DNA of 64,000 nucleotides from the NCBI GenBank assembly GCA_021030915.1, contig JAGEMR010000057.1, forward strand, positions 1 through 64,000, read 5' to 3'. Below are positions 59,108 to 64,000 of this stretch, in pieces. The number at the start of each line of letters is the position of its first letter. The first letter of the stretch is position 1. Origin of the DNA: Astrothelium macrocarpum (lineage: Eukaryota; Ascomycota; Dothideomycetes; Trypetheliales; Trypetheliaceae). The notes under the pieces were generated by a model. That model made no database searches and was not told the origin of the DNA. It saw only the letters and a list, made by a program, of their open reading frames with translations. The position numbers were made by a program, and so were the translations under genes.

Positions 59108-59665
59108 CTACAGGCGATTTGAATGGTTCGTACAAGTGTAACATTGTCCTCTCATTAATCGAACTAATGGGTTGCGGAGAACGTCGGCTATCCTCGTGAT
59201 TACTGGAGAGCGCTGTTGAGTTGGAATCGGGTATGGTGCCAAATTTTCAACAAGGTTTGTGGACCAGATAGAAAACTCATAGGTCAAAGTGATTACCAGT
59301 GAGAAGGTCCTTATCTCGATAAACCTTCGAAATGCCATTTTCTTCGTGTGTACTGAGCCAATGATGGTAACACAATGAGTTGCCTTCATCACATGCAAAG
59401 TGAGCAACCAGAAGATATACTCCATGACGAATTCGCCATTGCTGTAATATTCTAAACCGATAGACTCAAAAGCTCGATAGGAAAGAAACGTTTTAGCGAT
59501 ACGGGGTTGTTCGTACCATGCAAATTTAGGAGGTAACGTAATGCCCCCAAAGCTGTTCCGCCCTAAGGCCCAAATGGCTAGCTCTGACATGGTACCCAGA
59601 CTGATTCTAGCTACGCCCTTACAAACATGATAGGTTGAAAATGTATTCAGATTTACTTTTTTCAT
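59108..59665 (-). CDS. doubtful hypothetical ORF
   Basis: A 185-codon frame upstream of the P450 on the same strand. It has a hydrophobic stretch (EYIFWLLTLHVMKATHCVTIIGSV) and another near FSLVITLTYEF, but no recognisable family, and composition is not clearly coding. It could be a piece of an intron-containing membrane protein or chance. Included only because of its length and the otherwise empty space. Confidence 0.2.
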   Translation of the reverse strand: MKKVNLNTFSTYHVCKGVARISLGTMSELAIWALGRNSFGGITLPPKFAWYEQPRIAKTFLSYRAFESIGLEYYSNGEFVMEYIFWLLTLHVMKATHCVTIIGSVHTKKMAFRRFIEIRTFSLVITLTYEFSIWSTNLVENLAPYPIPTQQRSPVITRIADVLRNPLVRLMRGQCYTCTNHSNRL

Positions 59666-59961
59666 GATTTCAAAAAGGAAAATCGGAATGAACTGTAGGT
59701 CTTCGTAGGCTACGGCTTAGGCTTTGTACGCTGTGTAAATCAGACTGTGGATATTCCTTTTATTCGAACAGAGCTCGGATTCAGCGTCAGATCTCGAAAA
59801 AAGCAAATATACGCACTCGTATCCCATCAGCCTTGCCTTTGGTATTTGACTGCGCATCCTAACTGATGGACTGTCCTGAAAACCATTATGTGCATTCGAA
59901 TTGACTGCGAGGGACCCAAAGTCAATTTGACACTCCATTTTTTGACCAAAATCACAAAGTG

Positions 59962-62900
59962 ATGTCTGTGGGTCGAGTGACTGCGTCCTTAGCAACTGCA
60001 GTAAACGATACTTCTTTTTCCTTAGCCAACCTCAACGTCGACTTTTCCTTTGTCAAAATAGAGGCGCCATATGAATACAAAAGTCTGGGCCGCTCATTGA
60101 CACGCCAACGTCGTGAAATTGCCGAAGATGGGTCAGTTCACCGCACTGCTCGGAGACTGGGCGCCCTTTTCGAGGAAGTTGCACCGTCGGCACCAAACCT
60201 GATCCGCGCTTACGGACATCGCGCCTCGGAAATTTCCCAAAGTATTGCAAAATCCGAGGATCCTCAGAAAGATGGAGTCTTTGCGAGTTGTGTTGGAGCT
60301 GACGGTACCTCGGTGTGGGCAGCTGCTACCTCAGGCGAGTCGGCTATTGCAATTCATCTATTAGCTTGTATACTCGCGCGAGTATGGTCAGGACCATACG
60401 CTACATCTATCTGGGTCGAAATCGTTGCGGAGAGAAAGAAGGTCTTGCAGGATCGAATTTCGGCAGGCCTTTACAACAGCTCGACTCAACTTAACCTTGC
60501 AGTGTCCGATGCCTTGTCAAGGTCTGACCTTGCTCAATGGGACTCTTCCGTGAGAGCTTGGCTTCAGATTGCTGATGAATCCAATTTACGTAACCAAAAG
60601 CAGCTTATGCTCGTTGTCAACAATGTCAACATTCCAGTCAACCAAGGTGACAAGACTGTCAGTACATACACTCGTGTTATGCAGGCCTGGAAAACGGCCA
60701 TGACTGCCCTTGAGAATTTGATAAATGGTCAGTCTCAAAGAGTCTCTAAAGGGGCGCTGCTACTTGGCTTGGCATCCTGGCATTTGTATCCAAACCTACT
60801 CGTGATCGGCAAAGAAACAAAAGTAATTAATTTTGACGACCTCGTAATCCGTGATAGCGGACAGCTAATCATTGGGCTCGAAACCCCTAATCCGGACCGC
60901 GATGAAGGAGTCTATTGGTCATTATCATTGGCTCACGTCAAATACTATGGAGATCCAGTCACTGCCACCAGTTTTACAACTCGAGATGCTTCCAGGCTGA
61001 CTGTTAGCGAATTCCAGCTACTTGTTCTTGGGAGTATGCTCTCTAGCTGAGGTCGTCTTGGCTCAGATTTTAATGTTGCCCCAAAATTTTTCATTGCATT
61101 AGACAACTGTCTTACGAGAGCCATGTTACCAAAATCCGTCAGATCTTCGTTTGACATTCGGTTTAACTGGGTGAAGATGCTAGCCGAAACAGCGAAGAAG
61201 TTCTTAAGTCTGGAGGGCGCTGATAAAGATATCGCCACTTCAATCGTTGCTCTCGGTCATAGAAGAGGACACAGTCTACTTGTCGAAAAAGGAAACCGAC
61301 CGCCGCCAATGCTGGGCCTTTGCCATCCGTATATCAGATCACTGCTAGAATTTGGAAATCCTCTATCTTTATCTACTGGGCAACAGCAAGTTCTTATGAT
61401 GGAATTTATTGCTGAAAGACTGGAGCTTCGCCATGAACAGTGTTTATTGCGTGTTCCTGCAGCCCATGGGAACTTTGAATATCGGACATTGTGCCCTCAT
61501 ATACCCTCGCCAGGGAACAAGACGATGGAGATAGAGCCTTGGCAGAATCTCCAAACTAACTGGATCGAAGTTAATCGATATGAACAACAGCTACCAGGGC
61601 CTTGTCGTTGTCATGCAACAGGTCATTCCTGTCATATTGAGAGGTGCCCATGCATGCAGCGCGGGATGATCTGCACGAACTTGTGTCATGATGACACTGT
61701 TCCACAAAATGCAAAGTGCCCAGGCTGCGAAAGGCGTGACCGTTCACTGCCTTATGGTTGCAATAATCTCTTGGCAGGAATGTCCTGCAGATACGTGAAG
61801 CATCCTTTCTTCATACCTCTTCGAGAGGAGGAACACGATAAATTGACAAAGTTTGGTGCCACCTCCGAAGACATCATGACTCTGACCAGGGAAGAACGCA
61901 CAGCCATCGTCAAATCGGGCATCCTCTTCGGGAAAGACGCAGACATCCACAAGCGGACCATAGACACTCCATTTGCAATCCAGCTAGCACCAAAGTATCA
62001 TCTCTGTAGCTGTTTTAAAAAATCTCGCCGGATGGCAGGACCAACCTTCACATTACTAGCAGGAGATAGAAATGGAGTTGGTCTCTTCATTAGATCTGAC
62101 GAAGACTATGATTTACGAGAAAGGACTAGGGTCAATTCTGGATTATCAAAGGAGATACCGCTAGCTTCTCCTGAGGAGATCTGCGAGGCCCTAGATTCCG
62201 GTGATCTCCCAGAGTCTTCGGTCCTGGGTTATGTGGAAAAACTGTGGTTAAATCCAATGATTCAACTTCCCAACCTTAAGAAGGGCATTTGGGCCAAGTC
62301 TTTTGATTTTACGTCATTCCTAAGATCACTCCACGGTGTCGTACTTGCTATTGATGTGTTTGACCAATTGTCTGGTGCAATGATTCATTTAGGCCTCATC
62401 ACGAACCCAATTCACGAAGCGCATTGGATTCCAGAAACAGTAACAGGGACTCTGACCCGACAAGAAAAGTTTTCTTGCATCGCAATGTTGGAATCTGGAT
62501 CCCACAACATACCTCCAGAGGACATGAACGATGTGATCGCCATCTCCGCTCGGAATAGCATATTCGTGTCTCGGATCCTACTGAGTGATCCTTTCTCTTC
62601 CGACCACAAAAGAGACATTACCCGAGTCGTTGGGAACGTGGGTCGAACCGGCATAGTTCTGATGGTCGCACCTCAGGCACCACGTTTACGGCAGACTAAT
62701 CTCGGAGATTGGACTCGGGTAGCTCATGTACCTTTTAACGGCAAATTAGAAGACAGCTTCAGCTCGACGTCCTTACATCTCCGATTCACAGAATTCGAGC
62801 TGCCGCTCGACCGTGGGAATCGTGGAGCAATCGACAAAGATATCTGTATCGTTGAAACTTTGGTACAAATTTACGATCGGGGTGAATGGGTTGCTGATCT

Positions 62901-63402
62901 GGACATCCTTCCATTATTTGATCCTTGCAATGACCTCGTCCGCCGGTCCCAAATCCGGTGCAATGGCTGCTCGCAAACTAGTAAGCTGCCTCCTCAGCTG
63001 AAATCCATCGAGCACTGGGAGGAGCTTCTTGACGTTCCGGAGGGCTGGGGCCTGGAGCAGGTCGGCGTTGTCAAGGCCTACGATAATTGGCTTGCTCGGC
63101 TTGCTGCCGCATGCTTTTGCTTGCAAAGGAGATTTCGTCTCGTCATATTACCGACTCAGCAGCCATGCTGGGCTTGCTGTTGTAGAAAACGCTGGGGATG
63201 GAATCAGGAAACTATTCTCACAACCATTAAATCGGCATCCGCTGGTGGACCGACCGGTCATGAGACTAATGAAGACGACGTGGTGGATGAATACGAATCA
63301 GATGATTCAGATGAATCCGTCGTTTCGGTTGTACCGGTTGAGGGTTGGGAGGAGGGTACGACGGTCGAAGAACATCACCTGCCTCAAGTATTTATCATAT
63401 AG
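59962..63402 (+). CDS. uncharacterised ~1.1-kresidue protein with CXC-like cysteine cluster; frame broken by one TGA
   Basis: Starts MSVGRVTASLATAVNDTSFSL. It resembles a group of large, multicopy, uncharacterised Pezizomycotina proteins that I know only as hypothetical. Residues ~30-330 include RRLGALFEEV, GADGTSVWAAATSGESAIAIHLLACILARVWSG and LLLGLASWHLYPNLLVIG. The frame meets TGA at 61048-61050 and continues open in the same frame (GRLGSDFNVAPKFFIALDN..) to 63402. Either this is a nonsense mutation (TGG to TGA), or a 69-nt intron, 61034-61102 (GTATGC..TTAG), removes it in frame. From 61596 a Cys-rich segment reads CRCHATGHSCHIERCPCMQRG, then ICTNLCHDD and CPGCERR, spaced like zinc-binding CXC domains. 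The C-terminus is acidic (DEYESDDSDESV). No membrane segments or catalytic motif seen; function unknown. Confidence 0.7.
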
Positions 63403-63633
63403 TCTAGTACATCATGTCAACATAGCTTCTTTGTAGTTCTTCTCGCTTCTTAGCTTTCTCCAGACAATCTTTCACAGAGCCAAGCTTGGCTACGATGATG
63501 TTGTTAAAAGGTTGCATTCAAAGCATCGGAGCTCGCTAAAACGTTGTTGCGAGTGCAGCCCACTTGGCGAAATATACCCAGCGGCAACCACTTCGACGTC
63601 GGGCTACCCAACTTATCGCAATCATCATCAATC

Positions 63634-64000
63634 ATGGCGGATCAGGAATACGTATGTCTCGATTGTTCTGATGGCTCTAATTAAGATGACATGCTAACGT
63701 TTTGATGTCCTAGAACGCTGAAGAAGCCGCTGGTACGAACCACCTACTGCATTCATTTGTCTCTGCATCTGCGTTTGATGTTATCGAGCACGTCAATGAT
63801 TTAATCACAAGCTGACATTTGCCTAAACTGTAGAACTCAAGAAGAGAAGAGCCTTCCGCAAATTTCAATACCGTGGTATTGACCTCGACCAGTACGGATA
63901 TAGCCCACCTTGTATTTGTTTCAAAGATTGCCAAGGTGGCTAACGGACCTTTCAGACTCCTTGACCTCTCTTCCGAACAGCTACGAGATGTAGTACACGC
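63634..64000 (+). CDS. 40S ribosomal protein uS19 (RPS15), 5' part
   Basis: uS19 sits in the head of the small subunit near the decoding site. The exons 63634-63651 (MADQEY), 63714-63732 (NAEEAA), 63834-63891 (ELKKRRAFRKFQYRGIDLDQ) and 63956 onward (LLDLSSEQLRDVVHA) match the conserved N-terminus of the eukaryotic protein exactly in order. Introns 63652-63713, 63733-63833 and 63892-63955 have GTATGT, GTACGA and GTACGG donors and TAG/CAG acceptors. The window cuts the gene in the fourth exon. Confidence 0.95.

Noticed and set aside
61034..61060. Programmed stop-codon readthrough at the TGA
   Set aside because: The following bases (TGA GGT) do not match the known readthrough context TGA CTA, and no peroxisomal extension is involved; mutation or splicing is simpler.
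57330..63402. Secondary-metabolite cluster around the P450
   Set aside because: No polyketide synthase, peptide synthetase, terpene cyclase, transporter or cluster regulator is recognisable in the window; one P450 is not enough.

Overview
The window is nuclear DNA of a filamentous ascomycete (Pezizomycotina). Genes are dense and on both strands, mostly with short 48-90 bp GT-AG introns carrying CTAAC/CTGAC-like branch sites. The markers fit this group: an AtfA-type bZIP factor, a Ste7-type MAPKK, a fused betaine-lipid synthase, an FLC flavin-carrier/TRP-like protein and an Egh16-like secreted protein. Two very AT-rich blocks look like repeats destroyed by repeat-induced point mutation (RIP). 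An exact order cannot be assigned; Dothideomycetes or a related class is plausible, and the Egh16-like protein is common in plant- or insect-associated species.

Region 1 (1-5.3 kb) is a decayed accessory segment: an AT-rich block with a 21-bp tandem repeat, an AYR1-like dehydrogenase pseudogene (two frameshifts and a stop), a BTA1-like betaine-lipid synthase with one in-frame TGA and an apparently shortened C-terminal domain, and an ankyrin-repeat ORF overlapping it head to head. Region 2 (5.8-10.5 kb) returns to core genes: GET3 (tail-anchored protein insertion) and a gamma-tubulin complex GCP3/Spc98 protein. Region 3 (10.66-14.16 kb) is a 3.5 kb Tc1/mariner-type element with perfect 92-bp terminal inverted repeats flanked by TA. 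It holds a RIP-ruined DDE transposase relic and a second, opposite-strand reading frame starting in the other subterminal repeat; it ends about 135 bp from the GCP3 start codon.

Region 4 (14.9-28 kb) holds an unrecognised 538-residue protein, the stress factor AtfA, 5-hydroxyisourate hydrolase (purine degradation), a secreted GH13 alpha-amylase and the Ste7-type MAPKK. Region 5 (28.9-56.8 kb) is mostly core: SPT6, a zinc alcohol dehydrogenase, a Par32-like GRGG-repeat protein, ARP1 (dynactin), the DEAD-box helicase HAS1, an FLC-family membrane protein, an Egh16-like secreted protein, ribosomal protein uL18 (RPL5) and a large leucine-rich-repeat protein resembling Mhp1.

Region 6 (57.3-64 kb) is again accessory: a cytochrome P450, a doubtful small ORF, and a 1.1-kresidue uncharacterised protein with a CXC-like cysteine cluster whose frame is interrupted by one TGA (nonsense mutation or a 69-nt intron). 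The window ends inside ribosomal protein uS19 (RPS15). Functionally it is a mixture of housekeeping genes (translation, transcription elongation, cytoskeleton, ribosome biogenesis), two signalling components (AtfA, MAPKK) and environment-facing genes (amylase, Egh16-like, P450), split by two RIP-type islands. Splice sites were read by eye from GT/AG signals and protein continuity, without transcript data.
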